Positions 26,237-34,634 of a DNA stretch of 64,000 bases are shown piece after piece. The number at the start of each line of letters is the position of its first letter. Position 1 is the first letter of the stretch. The position numbers and the translations under genes were made by a program. The stretch comes from Glaciecola sp964195425. Lineage in GTDB: Bacteria; Pseudomonadota; Gammaproteobacteria; Enterobacterales; Alteromonadaceae. The notes under the pieces were generated by a model. The model was not told the origin of the DNA, did not search any database, and was given only the letters and a program-made list of their open reading frames with translations. The stretch spans positions 62,001 to 126,000 of the forward strand of contig CAXMOM010000013.1 of assembly GCA_964195425.1 (NCBI GenBank), read 5' to 3'.

Positions 26237-26902
26237 TTATTCCTTGGCGTCTTCTTCTCCTGCAACGTTTGGAGCATTCGGAGCTACTGGGGCTGCGTCA
26301 TCTTCTTCGGCAGCCTTAACTTTCGCTAGTTTAACAGTAACTACCGGTAAATCGTGTTCCTCGCCCTTTGATAATTCAACCGACTCAACACCTTTCGGTA
26401 AGGTAATGTCAGAGATATGCAGGGTTTGGCCTAATTCAACGTTAGCTAAGTCAACTTCAATGTACTCTGGTAAGTCAGTTGGTAAACAAGTGATTTCCAT
26501 TTCATTCATGCTGTGCTCTGCGTGACCGCCTTCAAGCTTGATAGAATCTGCATTGTCTTCATTGATAAAATGAAGAGGCACGTTAGTGGTTAATTTCTCA
26601 CCGGCTACTATGCGTAAAAAATCCATGTGCGTAACTTTAGGCTTAAAAGGGTGACGCTGCATGTCTTTAAGTAGCGCTTCTTCTTTTTTGCCATTAATAT
26701 TGATTGTTAGCACGTGTGAGTAAAAAGCTTCAAAATCTTGTGCTTGAATTACTTTATTGTGATCGAGTGTAAGCGATACTGGCTCTTTGCCACCACCGTA
26801 AATAATGGCTGGTACTTTTCCTGCATGACGAAGGCGGCGGCTCGCACCTTTCCCTGAGTCAGTACGGACTGTAGCATCCAAAGTAAATATTCCATTAGAC
26901 AT
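26237..26902 (-). CDS. rplY: Ribosomal protein L25, long (TL5/Ctc) form
   Basis: This 221-residue protein combines the N-terminal L25 5S-rRNA-binding domain, about residues 1-92 (GKGASRRLRHAGKVPAIIYGG), with the C-terminal Ctc/TL5 beta domain. It ends in an acidic Ala/Pro-rich tail (EEDDAAPVAPNAPN). It is therefore the long form rather than the 94-residue E. coli type. It binds 5S rRNA in the large subunit. pth follows almost without a gap. A hairpin in its leader is listed separately. Confidence 0.96.
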   Translation of the reverse strand: MSNGIFTLDATVRTDSGKGASRRLRHAGKVPAIIYGGGKEPVSLTLDHNKVIQAQDFEAFYSHVLTININGKKEEALLKDMQRHPFKPKVTHMDFLRIVAGEKLTTNVPLHFINEDNADSIKLEGGHAEHSMNEMEITCLPTDLPEYIEVDLANVELGQTLHISDITLPKGVESVELSKGEEHDLPVVTVKLAKVKAAEEDDAAPVAPNAPNVAGEEDAKE

Positions 26903-26958
26903 TATATGTCTCCAAATTTTGTATTAAATACGATTACGTAAGTAATATGATTAAGTTG

Positions 26959-26983
26959 GTAGTTTTTTGCGACCAAAAACTAC
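26959..26983 (-). promoter_or_regulatory. Hairpin in the rplY leader
   Basis: On the minus strand, GTAGTTTTT and AAAAACTAC form a perfect 9-bp stem around a 7-base loop, about 57 bases before the rplY start. Ribosomal protein leaders are often autogenous control sites, and E. coli rplY is known to be autoregulated. Assigning that role here is inference. Confidence 0.45.
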
Positions 26984-27089
26984 GTGATATATGTTGATAT
27001 AATCCTATTGCTTGAATGCTACATTTTGCAAAGAGCGTGAATAAAATGTCACAAACATCCTAGAAAAACGATAACAAAAAAGGCCGGAA

Positions 27090-27123
27090 AATAAAAACGC
27101 CGCTCGTTCTAAAACGGCGGCGT
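27090..27123 (-). terminator. Intrinsic terminator after the lipoprotein gene
   Basis: The GC-rich hairpin ACGCCGC / GCGGCGT has an inner CGTT/AACG stem. A run of A on its left gives the U tract for minus-strand transcripts. It lies about 60 bases past the lipoprotein stop. Confidence 0.82.
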
Positions 27124-27180
27124 ATATTATCATTGACAATGCACAGGTACAATCTGAAATTACCTAAATATAGTTAATAT

Positions 27181-27654
27181 TTACATGGTTGGGTTTGTAT
27201 TGAATACTTTTGACGCATCTAGGACTTTTATTTCTAGTACTTTTACTAGCTTACCAAATTGTTGTGTTGTGGCCCGGTCCGTTATGAGCTCCACTTTCAT
27301 CTCAACGATTAATCCATTTTTACGGTGCTCACTTTTTAAACCTGATGGCATATATTTATCGCCGTTGTTTGCAATGAAGCCATAAAAACCGCCTTCAAAT
27401 GTTTGATAGAGTATTTGGCCGGTAATAATCATTTGTTTTTTTTCCTTGATTTTAGTGTCAATGCCTTCTACCAATTTAATGTGTGTTTTATTAATAAGGT
27501 CTTCTTTATTTACACTATTTACAGGTTCAGAGTGAGCTAATTCTGTACTGCCGTCTTTTTGCTCACTACTTCCGCACGCAGACAAACCTATTACAATTAA
27601 TGCTAGAGCTAATCCTTTCAATAGTTTTGCCATGTATTGGTTTAAGTTGCTCAA
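27181..27654 (-). CDS. Predicted lipoprotein, unrecognised
   Basis: This 157-residue protein has a lipoprotein signal peptide: a Lys near residues 10-13, a hydrophobic stretch and the lipobox LSAC with Cys27. The mature part begins with a polar linker (GSSEQKDGSTELAHSE), and a compact domain of about 100 residues follows (IITGQILYQTFEGGFYGFIA, KVLEIKVLDAS) that looks beta-rich. The start is a TTG preceded by AAAGGA. An ATG seven codons later would still leave a full signal. It is monocistronic with its own terminator. I do not recognise the family. The GQILYQTFEGGFYGFI stretch suggests an OB-like or small beta domain, but this is a guess. Confidence 0.8.
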   Translation of the reverse strand: MSNLNQYMAKLLKGLALALIVIGLSACGSSEQKDGSTELAHSEPVNSVNKEDLINKTHIKLVEGIDTKIKEKKQMIITGQILYQTFEGGFYGFIANNGDKYMPSGLKSEHRKNGLIVEMKVELITDRATTQQFGKLVKVLEIKVLDASKVFNTNPTM

Positions 27655-27770
27655 TATTTACTGTCCTTTAAGTCGCTTTTAAAAAGAGGATTACTAATTA
27701 CTGTCCATTGCCCACAAGTATTAGGTCAGTATAGTCACTTTTAGTTCCCCACTTAACAAACGAGGCGAAA

Positions 27771-27799
27771 TAAAAAAGGCTTATCTTTCGATAAGCCTT
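27771..27799 (-). terminator. Intrinsic terminator after prs
   Basis: The stem AAGGCTTATC / GATAAGCCTT has a 4-base loop. Six A on the left side give a U tract on the minus strand. It lies 24 bases after the prs stop. Confidence 0.92.
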
Positions 27800-27822
27800 C
27801 TAAAAATATCAGCGAGTAACAA

Positions 27823-28770
27823 CTAATATTCGAACATGGCCGAAATAGACTCTTCGTTACTAATGCGACGGATCGTTTCAGCAAGCATTTCAGATAAGGT
27901 AAGTTGTTTCACTTTCTTTATTTTTCTCATCTCAGCAGACAATGGAATACTGTCAGTAACAATAATTTCATCTATTACCGAATCTTCTATATTCTTGGCT
28001 GCATTACCTGAAAACACGGCGTGTGTTGCATAAGCATATACGCGTTTTGCGCCATGGGCTTTGAGTGCTTCAGCGGCTTTTGCTAGGGTACCACCAGTAT
28101 CAATCATGTCATCAACAATTATGCAGTCACGATTTCGAACGTCGCCAATAATATTCATTACTTGCGCAACATTCGCTTTTGGTCGACGTTTGTCAATAAT
28201 GGCTAGGTCGGTATCATTGAGTAGTTTTGCGGTTGCTCTTGCTCTAACAACACCACCAATGTCAGGCGATACAACTACGGGTGAATCAAAATCCCGTTGG
28301 AACATATCGTCAAGTAAAATGGGCGTGCCAAAAGCGTTGTCTACAGGTACATCAAAGAAACCTTGGATTTGCTCGGCGTGCAGGTCGACGGTAAGTACTC
28401 TATCAACGCCAACATTTGATAAGAAGTCAGCGACGACTTTGGCCGTAATCGGAACACGGGCAGAGCGCACACGGCGGTCTTGTCGGGCATAACCAAAGTA
28501 CGGGATTACCGCTGTAATGCGGCCTGCTGATGCTCGCCTGAAAGCGTCAATCATAACGATTAGTTCCATTAGATTGTCGTTGGTAGGCGCGCAGGTTGAT
28601 TGAATAATAAATACGTCAGAACCACGTACATTTTCGTGAATTTCAACGCTAATCTCACCGTCACTAAAGCGACCACAAGTAAGATTACCTAATTTAGTAT
28701 ACAAACGTTCGGCGACTTTCTGGGCAAGTTCAGGAACGGCGTTTCCTGTAAAAAGCTTCATATCAGGCAC
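27823..28770 (-). CDS. prs: Ribose-phosphate pyrophosphokinase
   Basis: At 315 residues this equals the standard length. It makes PRPP from ribose 5-phosphate and ATP for nucleotide, His and Trp synthesis. Visible motifs are the flexible loop region YFGYARQDRR, the metal-binding VDLHAEQIQGFF and the PRPP loop IIVDDMIDTGGTL. The start is MPDMKLFTG. A second Met at position 4 is also possible, but GAGGAATC lies well placed before the first. A tRNA-Gln gene lies 30 bases upstream and may share the transcript. Confidence 0.98.
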   Translation of the reverse strand: MPDMKLFTGNAVPELAQKVAERLYTKLGNLTCGRFSDGEISVEIHENVRGSDVFIIQSTCAPTNDNLMELIVMIDAFRRASAGRITAVIPYFGYARQDRRVRSARVPITAKVVADFLSNVGVDRVLTVDLHAEQIQGFFDVPVDNAFGTPILLDDMFQRDFDSPVVVSPDIGGVVRARATAKLLNDTDLAIIDKRRPKANVAQVMNIIGDVRNRDCIIVDDMIDTGGTLAKAAEALKAHGAKRVYAYATHAVFSGNAAKNIEDSVIDEIIVTDSIPLSAEMRKIKKVKQLTLSEMLAETIRRISNEESISAMFEY

Positions 28771-28800
28771 AAGTGATTCCTCGGTACATGTTAACTATAT

Positions 28801-28875
28801 TGGCTGGGGTAGCAGGACTTGAACCTACGAATGGCGGGATCAAAACCCGCTGCCTTACCACTTGGCTATACCCCA
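28801..28875 (-). tRNA. tRNA-Gln(TTG), solitary variant copy
   Basis: This 75-base tRNA has the same acceptor and T arm as the three operon copies. The anticodon stem instead reads GCGGG/CCCGC, and the D loop is one base shorter. The anticodon is TTG and CCA is encoded. It lies between ispE and prs on the same strand and is probably cut out of their mRNA. Confidence 0.96.
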
Positions 28876-28908
28876 ATAATTCGGTACAAGGGCGACATTG
28901 ATTGCAAC

Positions 28909-29784
28909 TTAACTAAATTCAGCTAGTTTGGCATGCAATGGCGACACGTCAACGCCTTTAGCTATAAAGGCTGTGACTCCATCAGGTAACTGTTGTAATA
29001 CGTCTGTTGCACTTTCAAGAGTAGCAAATTTCGCAAAAACACTCGCACCTGTTCCTGTCATTCTTGACGGGGCGTAGTGTAGCAATCTGTTGAGTAAACT
29101 TGCAACCTCAGGTTGCAGATTACACACTAATTTTTCACAATCATTTTTCGTTAGAGCGAACTTATAGTCATTAATATCAAGTTTACACGAGTTTCTCGGT
29201 AAATCAGGATGCGTGAAAATGGCGTGTGTAGAAATATGCTGAGGTGGTGTAGCGACCAAATAATAGGCTGGTGAAATTTGAGTATTGGTAAGTTTATCGC
29301 CAATGCCCTCAGCAAATGCAGAATAACCATTTACAAAAACCGGTACGTCAGCCCCCAAAGATTTCCCCAATGCAAGTAGCGCTGTTTGGCCCAATTGGCA
29401 ATGCCACATGCTATTTAATGCGACAAGTACGGTGGCTGCGTTTGAAGAACCACCCCCTAGGCCACCACCCATAGGAATACGTTTTCGAAGATATATATTT
29501 GCCCCGATAGACGAGTTTGGACGATATTCTAGCAGTAGCCGTGCTGCTTTATAAATTAGGTTATCTTCCGTATTAACGCCTTCAATGCTGTCGGCAAGTG
29601 TAATTTTTGATGAGTCGTTTATTTCTATTCCAATTTGATCGCCATGATCGAGTAATTGAAAGAGTGTTTGCAATTCATGATATCCGTTCTCATAGCGGCC
29701 ACAAATATGTAAAAATAAATTTATTTTTGCTGGACTAGGCCACCATTCAACATTTGCTTGGCTCACCAGTTTTAATGACTCCAT
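28909..29784 (-). CDS. ispE: 4-diphosphocytidyl-2-C-methyl-D-erythritol kinase
   Basis: This is a 291-residue GHMP kinase in the MEP isoprenoid pathway. The N-terminal segment is WWPSPAKINLFLHICGRYENGYHEL, and the ATP-binding glycine loop PMGGGLGGGSSNAA is intact. The C-terminal motif is MTGTGASVFA. Its start overlaps the end of lolB by 13 bases, so the two are translationally coupled. The tRNA-Gln and prs follow, as in several related genomes. Confidence 0.97.
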   Translation of the reverse strand: MESLKLVSQANVEWWPSPAKINLFLHICGRYENGYHELQTLFQLLDHGDQIGIEINDSSKITLADSIEGVNTEDNLIYKAARLLLEYRPNSSIGANIYLRKRIPMGGGLGGGSSNAATVLVALNSMWHCQLGQTALLALGKSLGADVPVFVNGYSAFAEGIGDKLTNTQISPAYYLVATPPQHISTHAIFTHPDLPRNSCKLDINDYKFALTKNDCEKLVCNLQPEVASLLNRLLHYAPSRMTGTGASVFAKFATLESATDVLQQLPDGVTAFIAKGVDVSPLHAKLAEFS

Positions 29785-30521
29785 TCACTTATTCTCATTT
29801 TTATCGTGGATTGATTAGCAGAGTTAAACATACTGATTTGCTTAGGCAATTGGTATTGAATGTTGTTAATTGTAACGTTTTTGTAGCTAGTGTAGTCAAT
29901 AGTCCATTGATCGCAGTTATTATTTTCCACGCCGTTTTTTATGTCATCGTTTGCGCAAATAGGTTTTATTTGTTTTATGAGTCCATTTTCATAGCGAGTT
30001 ATTTGCGGCTTAGTAGATGCACTGCTGCTCTGATCCGCAGCAATGTTACTACCCGCGCGTCCATCCACTGAGGCTGCGCCTTTTACCCAACTACTTAGAG
30101 GCTCTAAGGGAACTTGCCAGCCTGTTGTTTGATAAATCAGCATAGATGGCGATGGGCCTTGATATTCTTTGCCATCGGCAAATAATGTGGCAACTTGTCC
30201 ATCAAACGACAGTGAGGCCAAGTTAATTCCTAGTACATTAGATAAACCAAACTGCATATTGGCGTTGTTTTGCTGCCAATTCATATATGCGCTTTTACGT
30301 TGGGTAGCGCTTATCCATGCAATTTTACCTTTTAACTTCCACTGGGTAAGTTGCGTTAAGTTATTATTTAACTTAATTACGGCCTGACTTTCAAGGGGCG
30401 GCTTAACGGTGCAAGCCATTAACCAACAAGTCATAAAAACGGTGGCAATTAACTTTATATGGCTATGGTTTAAGGGCTCATGTTTTAAACGCATTGGTGT
30501 ATACATGTTCTGAAATTTCAT
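29772..30521 (-). CDS. lolB: Outer-membrane lipoprotein receptor LolB
   Basis: This 249-residue protein has a lipoprotein signal. The first 20 residues are polar, then comes a hydrophobic helix with the lipobox LMAC (Cys37). The mature part follows the LolB pattern with LTQWKLKGKIAW and NMQFGLSNVLGINLASLSFDG. LolB takes lipoproteins from LolA and inserts them in the outer membrane. The leader before the hydrophobic part is long, and the Met at position 10 (MRLKHEP) could be the true start. Other parts of the sequence diverge (GSNIAADQSSSASTKPQ), which is common for LolB. The place before ispE and opposite hemA is the standard one. Confidence 0.92.
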   Translation of the reverse strand: MKFQNMYTPMRLKHEPLNHSHIKLIATVFMTCWLMACTVKPPLESQAVIKLNNNLTQLTQWKLKGKIAWISATQRKSAYMNWQQNNANMQFGLSNVLGINLASLSFDGQVATLFADGKEYQGPSPSMLIYQTTGWQVPLEPLSSWVKGAASVDGRAGSNIAADQSSSASTKPQITRYENGLIKQIKPICANDDIKNGVENNNCDQWTIDYTSYKNVTINNIQYQLPKQISMFNSANQSTIKMRISEWSH

Positions 30522-30611
30522 GTTAATTCGTCTTTGGGCTCGTAAGTTAACTCTTTTTATATGTAAACATACAAGAATAAGCGATTTTTTTCTAACCTTA
30601 ATGTGTATTTC

Positions 30612-30640
30612 TTTAAATGTCGGTCACTTTTGACTACAAT
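30612..30640 (+). promoter_or_regulatory. Predicted sigma-70 promoter of hemA
   Basis: TTTAAA (-35), a 17-base spacer and TACAAT (-10) lie about 40 bases before the hemA ATG in the lolB-hemA divergent gap. The -10 is good and the -35 is only fair. Confidence 0.5.
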
Positions 30641-30678
30641 GCGCTGTTAATAAATAACCCTACTAGAAACGACAATAC

Positions 30679-31941
30679 ATGAGTTTTATTGCCATTGGCA
30701 TAAATCACCAAACTGCTCCCGTTGCTATACGCGAAAAAGTGGCTTTTACGCCCACTACGCTTGTGGGTGCTCTAAAAGATTATGCCGGGCGAAAAACACA
30801 GGCTGAGATAGTTATTTTATCTACTTGCAATAGAACGGAAGTATTTGCCAACAGTGAGCAAGTCAGTGCGCAAGAGTTATCCGCTTGGCTTGCTGATATA
30901 CATCAAATAAATATTGCATCGCTAGGTCAATATCTATACAGCTATGAAAATACAGACGCGATGAATCACTTGATGCAAGTAGCTTGTGGTTTAGATTCTT
31001 TGATTTTAGGTGAGCCGCAAATACTTGGGCAGGTGAAACAAGCGTTTTCGGAGGCAAAGCATGTCGGTACTGTTACTGGTCATTTCGAGAAAATTTTTCA
31101 AAATACATTTGCGGTCGCCAAAAAAGTGCGTACGCAAACCGATATCGGCGCTAATGCTGTTTCGGTAGCATATGCCGCAGTGCAGCTTGCCAAGCAGATA
31201 TTTTCAAATTTATCTAAAAGCCATGTCATGCTAATTGGTGCAGGTGAAACTATAGAGTTAGTGGCAAAGCATTTAGCCCAATATGATTTGAAAAAAGTTA
31301 CTGTTGCAAACCGAACTCTTGCCAACGCTCAAGCGCTGGCCGACACTATACCGACTGCGTCTGAAGCCATCACTATTAGTGAAATTCCAGAACTATTATC
31401 AAAAGCCGATATCGTGATTAGCTCTACAGCTAGTGCCTTGCCTATTTTAGGCCAAGGTACGGTAGCCAGTGCATTGAAAGAGCGCAAATATAAACCCATG
31501 CTAATGATTGATTTAGCGGTGCCGCGGGATATTGAAGAGCAGGTTTCTGATATAGATGATGTATACTTATATACCGTAGACGACCTGCAGCATATTGTGC
31601 AGCAAAATGTGGCAAATCGTGAACAAGCCGCAAGTGAAGCAAATGAGATTATACAGCAGTACGCGTCAGCGTTGGCCCTATCGTTAAAACAGCATAAGAA
31701 AATTGACTTGATAAAGACCTACAGAGATGATGCTGAAATAACGCGTCAACAGCTTGAAGAAAAAGCCCTCGCAAGACTTGCGCAAGGTGAGGCGCCAGAA
31801 AAAGTGTTGCAAGAATTAAGCTATAAATTGTCTCAGGCCATGATGCATAGTCCTACAAAGGCTATGCAAAAAGCTATTGTCGATCCAAAAGCAAATGCTC
31901 TAGATGTACTTCAAGACATATTTGGCCAAAGTAATAAATAG
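30679..31941 (+). CDS. hemA: Glutamyl-tRNA reductase
   Basis: This 420-residue protein performs the first committed step of C5-pathway heme synthesis, reducing Glu-tRNA to glutamate semialdehyde. The N-terminal catalytic region has the nucleophile motif ILSTCNRTEVF with its Cys, and the NADPH domain has MLIGAGETIELVAKHL. The C-terminal dimerisation helices end near QDIFGQSNK. It is divergent from lolB and heads the hemA-prfA-prmC group. The length matches the 418 of E. coli. Confidence 0.98.
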   Translation: MSFIAIGINHQTAPVAIREKVAFTPTTLVGALKDYAGRKTQAEIVILSTCNRTEVFANSEQVSAQELSAWLADIHQINIASLGQYLYSYENTDAMNHLMQVACGLDSLILGEPQILGQVKQAFSEAKHVGTVTGHFEKIFQNTFAVAKKVRTQTDIGANAVSVAYAAVQLAKQIFSNLSKSHVMLIGAGETIELVAKHLAQYDLKKVTVANRTLANAQALADTIPTASEAITISEIPELLSKADIVISSTASALPILGQGTVASALKERKYKPMLMIDLAVPRDIEEQVSDIDDVYLYTVDDLQHIVQQNVANREQAASEANEIIQQYASALALSLKQHKKIDLIKTYRDDAEITRQQLEEKALARLAQGEAPEKVLQELSYKLSQAMMHSPTKAMQKAIVDPKANALDVLQDIFGQSNK

Positions 31942-31967
31942 AATTAACAAATAGAACATGAATACTA

Positions 31968-32039
31968 GGTGAACACAAAATTGTGCTTGGCAATTTTGTC
32001 ACCACATTCACATTGAGGTGTCCTTCAATAAAAAGGACA
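31968..32039 (+). promoter_or_regulatory. Two-hairpin leader between hemA and prfA
   Basis: The first hairpin has a 9-bp perfect stem (ACAAAATTG / CAATTTTGT, 31975-31999), extended by GGTG/CACC across a 3-base bulge. The second is TGTCCTT / AAGGACA (32019-32039). The TCCTT at 32021-32025 can alternatively pair with AAGGA at 32048-32052, the prfA ribosome site. Neither hairpin has a T tract. A role in prfA translation or in processing is plausible but not shown. Confidence 0.5.
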
Positions 32040-32057
32040 GCCACATTAAGGAAATAC

Positions 32058-33143
32058 ATGAAAGACTCGGTTGAACAAAAACTTGAATCGTTAGTTGAAC
32101 GCTTCGAAGAAGTGCTGGCGCTGTTAGGCGAACCTAGCATCATCAATGATCAAGATAAATTTAGAGCACTATCAAAAGAATATTCAAAGCTAGAAGAAGT
32201 GGTTACGCAATTTAGGGCTTTTAAGGGTGCGCAAGAGGATATTGCTTCTGCACTAGAAATGATTCAAGAAGAAGATTCTGAAATGCGCGAAATGGCGCAA
32301 GAAGAGCTCAAAGAAGCTAAGAAAAACAGCGAACAATTAGAAACAGATTTACAAATACTTTTGCTACCGACAGATCCTGATGATGACAATGACTGCTTTT
32401 TAGAAATAAGAGCAGGCGCGGGCGGGGATGAAGCTGCTATTTTTGCGGGTGATATGTTTAGAATGTACTCTCGCTACGTTGAAACACAAGGCTGGCGCTT
32501 AGAAGTGATGAGCTCTAATGAAGGAGACCATGGTGGTTACAAAGAGGTAATAGCCCAGATTACCGGCAATGGCCCTTATGGAATTTTGAAGTTTGAATCG
32601 GGCGGACATCGTGTGCAGCGTGTGCCTGAAACTGAATCTCAGGGACGCATTCATACATCGGCTTGCACGGTAGCTGTGTTGCCAGTAGTGCCTGAATCGG
32701 AAGCAATTGAAATTAATCCTTCTGATTTGCGCGTTGATACTTATCGAGCGTCTGGTGCAGGTGGACAACACGTTAACAAAACCGATTCGGCGATTCGTTT
32801 AACACATATACCTACGGGTGTGGTGGTTGAGTGTCAGGATGAGCGTTCGCAACATAAAAACCGCGCAAGAGCGATGTCGGTACTGCAAGCAAGGCTTAAC
32901 AATATAGAAAAAGAAAAGCGTGATGCCGAAGAAGCCAGCACGCGTAAAACCTTAGTGGGCAGTGGTGACCGTTCTGAGAGGATTCGTACCTATAACTTCC
33001 CGCAGGGGCGAGTATCTGATCACCGAATCAACCTTACTTTGTATAAGCTTGATGATGTCATCGCTGGTGACTTAGGAGCATTGCTTGGCCCTATTCGCCA
33101 AGAGCATCAGGCTGATTTACTTGCTGCGCTTGCTAACGACTAG
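32058..33143 (+). CDS. prfA: Peptide chain release factor 1
   Basis: RF1 reads UAA and UAG stop codons and releases the peptide. The protein is 361 residues from the ATG at 32058 (MKDSVEQKLESL), which has AAGGA six bases upstream. The frame is open another 25 codons to 31983, but that extension runs through the leader hairpins and has no family similarity. The catalytic GGQ is in SGAGGQHVNKTDSAIRLTHIP. prmC, whose product methylates this Gln, starts with a GTG overlapping the stop codon by one base. Confidence 0.98.
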   Translation: MKDSVEQKLESLVERFEEVLALLGEPSIINDQDKFRALSKEYSKLEEVVTQFRAFKGAQEDIASALEMIQEEDSEMREMAQEELKEAKKNSEQLETDLQILLLPTDPDDDNDCFLEIRAGAGGDEAAIFAGDMFRMYSRYVETQGWRLEVMSSNEGDHGGYKEVIAQITGNGPYGILKFESGGHRVQRVPETESQGRIHTSACTVAVLPVVPESEAIEINPSDLRVDTYRASGAGGQHVNKTDSAIRLTHIPTGVVVECQDERSQHKNRARAMSVLQARLNNIEKEKRDAEEASTRKTLVGSGDRSERIRTYNFPQGRVSDHRINLTLYKLDDVIAGDLGALLGPIRQEHQADLLAALAND

Positions 33144-34030
33144 TGGCCTCATTAATTAATGTTGGAATAAATGCTGCGGCGAGTATACAAGTCATACTCG
33201 CTGACGCTGCTATGCAGATTAATGCGCAAACTGAGCTCACATATTCTCACCCAGCATTAGAATCACGCTTTTTATTGCAGTTTGTGATAGATAAAAACCA
33301 CGCTTGGCTAATAACGCATGCTGATGAGTGTTTGTCGGCAGAGCAGTTTGTACACTTTTATAAGCTTTTAAATGAGAGGCTGACTGGAAAGCCAATTGCT
33401 TTCATTTTAGGCACGCAAGATTTTTGGAATTTAAGCCTTAAAGTAGCCGATTGCACGCTAATTCCTCGTCAAGATACAGAGTTACTCGTTGAAATCGCTT
33501 TATCTTTATCATTGAAGGATAGCGCCAATGTGCTTGATTTAGGTACTGGCACGGGAGCAATAGCATTAGCGCTTGCTAAGGAAAACCCAAACTGGACGTT
33601 AACGGGACTTGACCGAGTGCAAGGGGCTGTCGAACTTGCTACTGAAAATGCTGCTTTGAATCATCTTAAGGTCAAATTTTTACAAAGTGATTGGTTCAGT
33701 CAATTATCAAGAAAGCACTTGAGTAGCTACGATTTAATTGTTACCAACCCGCCCTATGTCGAAGCCGATAGTGACTATCTTATGCAAGGTGATTTACGTT
33801 TTGAACCCATCTCTGCGCTTGTTGCCGGAGATGATGGCTTGGCCGATATTCGAACGATAATTGAGCAGTCTACACAATATTTGCGCATAAACGGCTATTT
33901 GCTAATTGAGCATGGCCATACTCAAAGTGAGGCTGTTCAAGCATTGCTTTGCGCAGCAGGGTTTAATCAGATAAAGTCCTGCGAAGATTACAATAAGATG
34001 CCAAGAGTTACTTTAGCTTGTTGGTCTTAA
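33143..34030 (+). CDS. prmC: Release factor glutamine methyltransferase
   Basis: This 295-residue class I SAM methyltransferase modifies the GGQ Gln of RF1 and RF2. The SAM-binding loop VLDLGTGTGAIALALA and the catalytic NPPYVEAD motif are present. The GTG start overlaps the prfA TAG stop (TAGTG), a typical coupled arrangement. The protein is about 18 residues longer than the E. coli enzyme, mostly at the N-terminus (MASLINVGINAAAS), so a slightly later start is possible. Confidence 0.96.
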   Translation: MASLINVGINAAASIQVILADAAMQINAQTELTYSHPALESRFLLQFVIDKNHAWLITHADECLSAEQFVHFYKLLNERLTGKPIAFILGTQDFWNLSLKVADCTLIPRQDTELLVEIALSLSLKDSANVLDLGTGTGAIALALAKENPNWTLTGLDRVQGAVELATENAALNHLKVKFLQSDWFSQLSRKHLSSYDLIVTNPPYVEADSDYLMQGDLRFEPISALVAGDDGLADIRTIIEQSTQYLRINGYLLIEHGHTQSEAVQALLCAAGFNQIKSCEDYNKMPRVTLACWS

Positions 34031-34134
34031 ATAATCTAAATCAGTGACTTCGGGGTAATAAATAACAACTAGGAAATAATCTTCTAAGACTAAAAAAAAC
34101 GCTAAAACTAAAATAAAACAAAGGAAAAATTATC

Positions 34135-34578
34135 ATGTACGAAATAGTAAAAAACGCTCACATTACAATAATTCTCTTAACCGTGGTTGTCTTTTTGATC
34201 AGCTTTGTGCTCACCATTAAAATCTCCGATAAGGTCAACAACAAGTTGTTAAAGATTGGCCCACATATCTTGTATACCTTATTTATTATTACCTTTCTCT
34301 ATATGGTCGGTCACAGAGTGAGTAATGAGTTACCGCTGTCTTATAGTTGGGCGTTTTCTAAGCTTGGGGGTTTTGTGTTTTATGTATTGTCTATTACGCT
34401 CGCGCTTAAATGGGCGAAAAAGAATATATGGCGATTTGTTGGCCTCATAAGCGCGATTTTTTGGTTGGTAATGAGCGTTAGGCTGGGTTATTCCAAGGCG
34501 CTTATGGTAAAAATTGCGAGTAATAACACAAATTCTTATATAGAAGTTGCACAGTCTTACGCATTAGCAATTTGCTAA
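34135..34578 (+). CDS. SirB2-family membrane protein (YchQ)
   Basis: This 147-residue protein has four hydrophobic helices (at about 10-30, 45-62, 72-92 and 100-117), matching the SirB2 family. In E. coli ychQ (sirB2) and sirB1 lie between prmC and kdsA. Here only the SirB2 type gene remains in that place and no sirB1 gene is visible. Its biochemical role is unknown; the name comes from a Salmonella invasion phenotype. An extra AGCAK-like basic stretch follows the last helix. Confidence 0.85.
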   Translation: MYEIVKNAHITIILLTVVVFLISFVLTIKISDKVNNKLLKIGPHILYTLFIITFLYMVGHRVSNELPLSYSWAFSKLGGFVFYVLSITLALKWAKKNIWRFVGLISAIFWLVMSVRLGYSKALMVKIASNNTNSYIEVAQSYALAIC

Positions 34579-34634
34579 CTATCAATATAAACTTCAACAT
34601 CGTATAACACTCATTAGCCAAACATAGGAATACC

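Noticed and set aside
28061..28492. 143-codon plus-strand frame opposite prs
   Set aside because: Antisense to a highly conserved enzyme; Ser/Thr-rich composition without motifs.
31983..32057. N-terminal extension of prfA by 25 codons
   Set aside because: It runs through two hairpins, has no RF1 similarity, and the ATG at 32058 has a good ribosome site.
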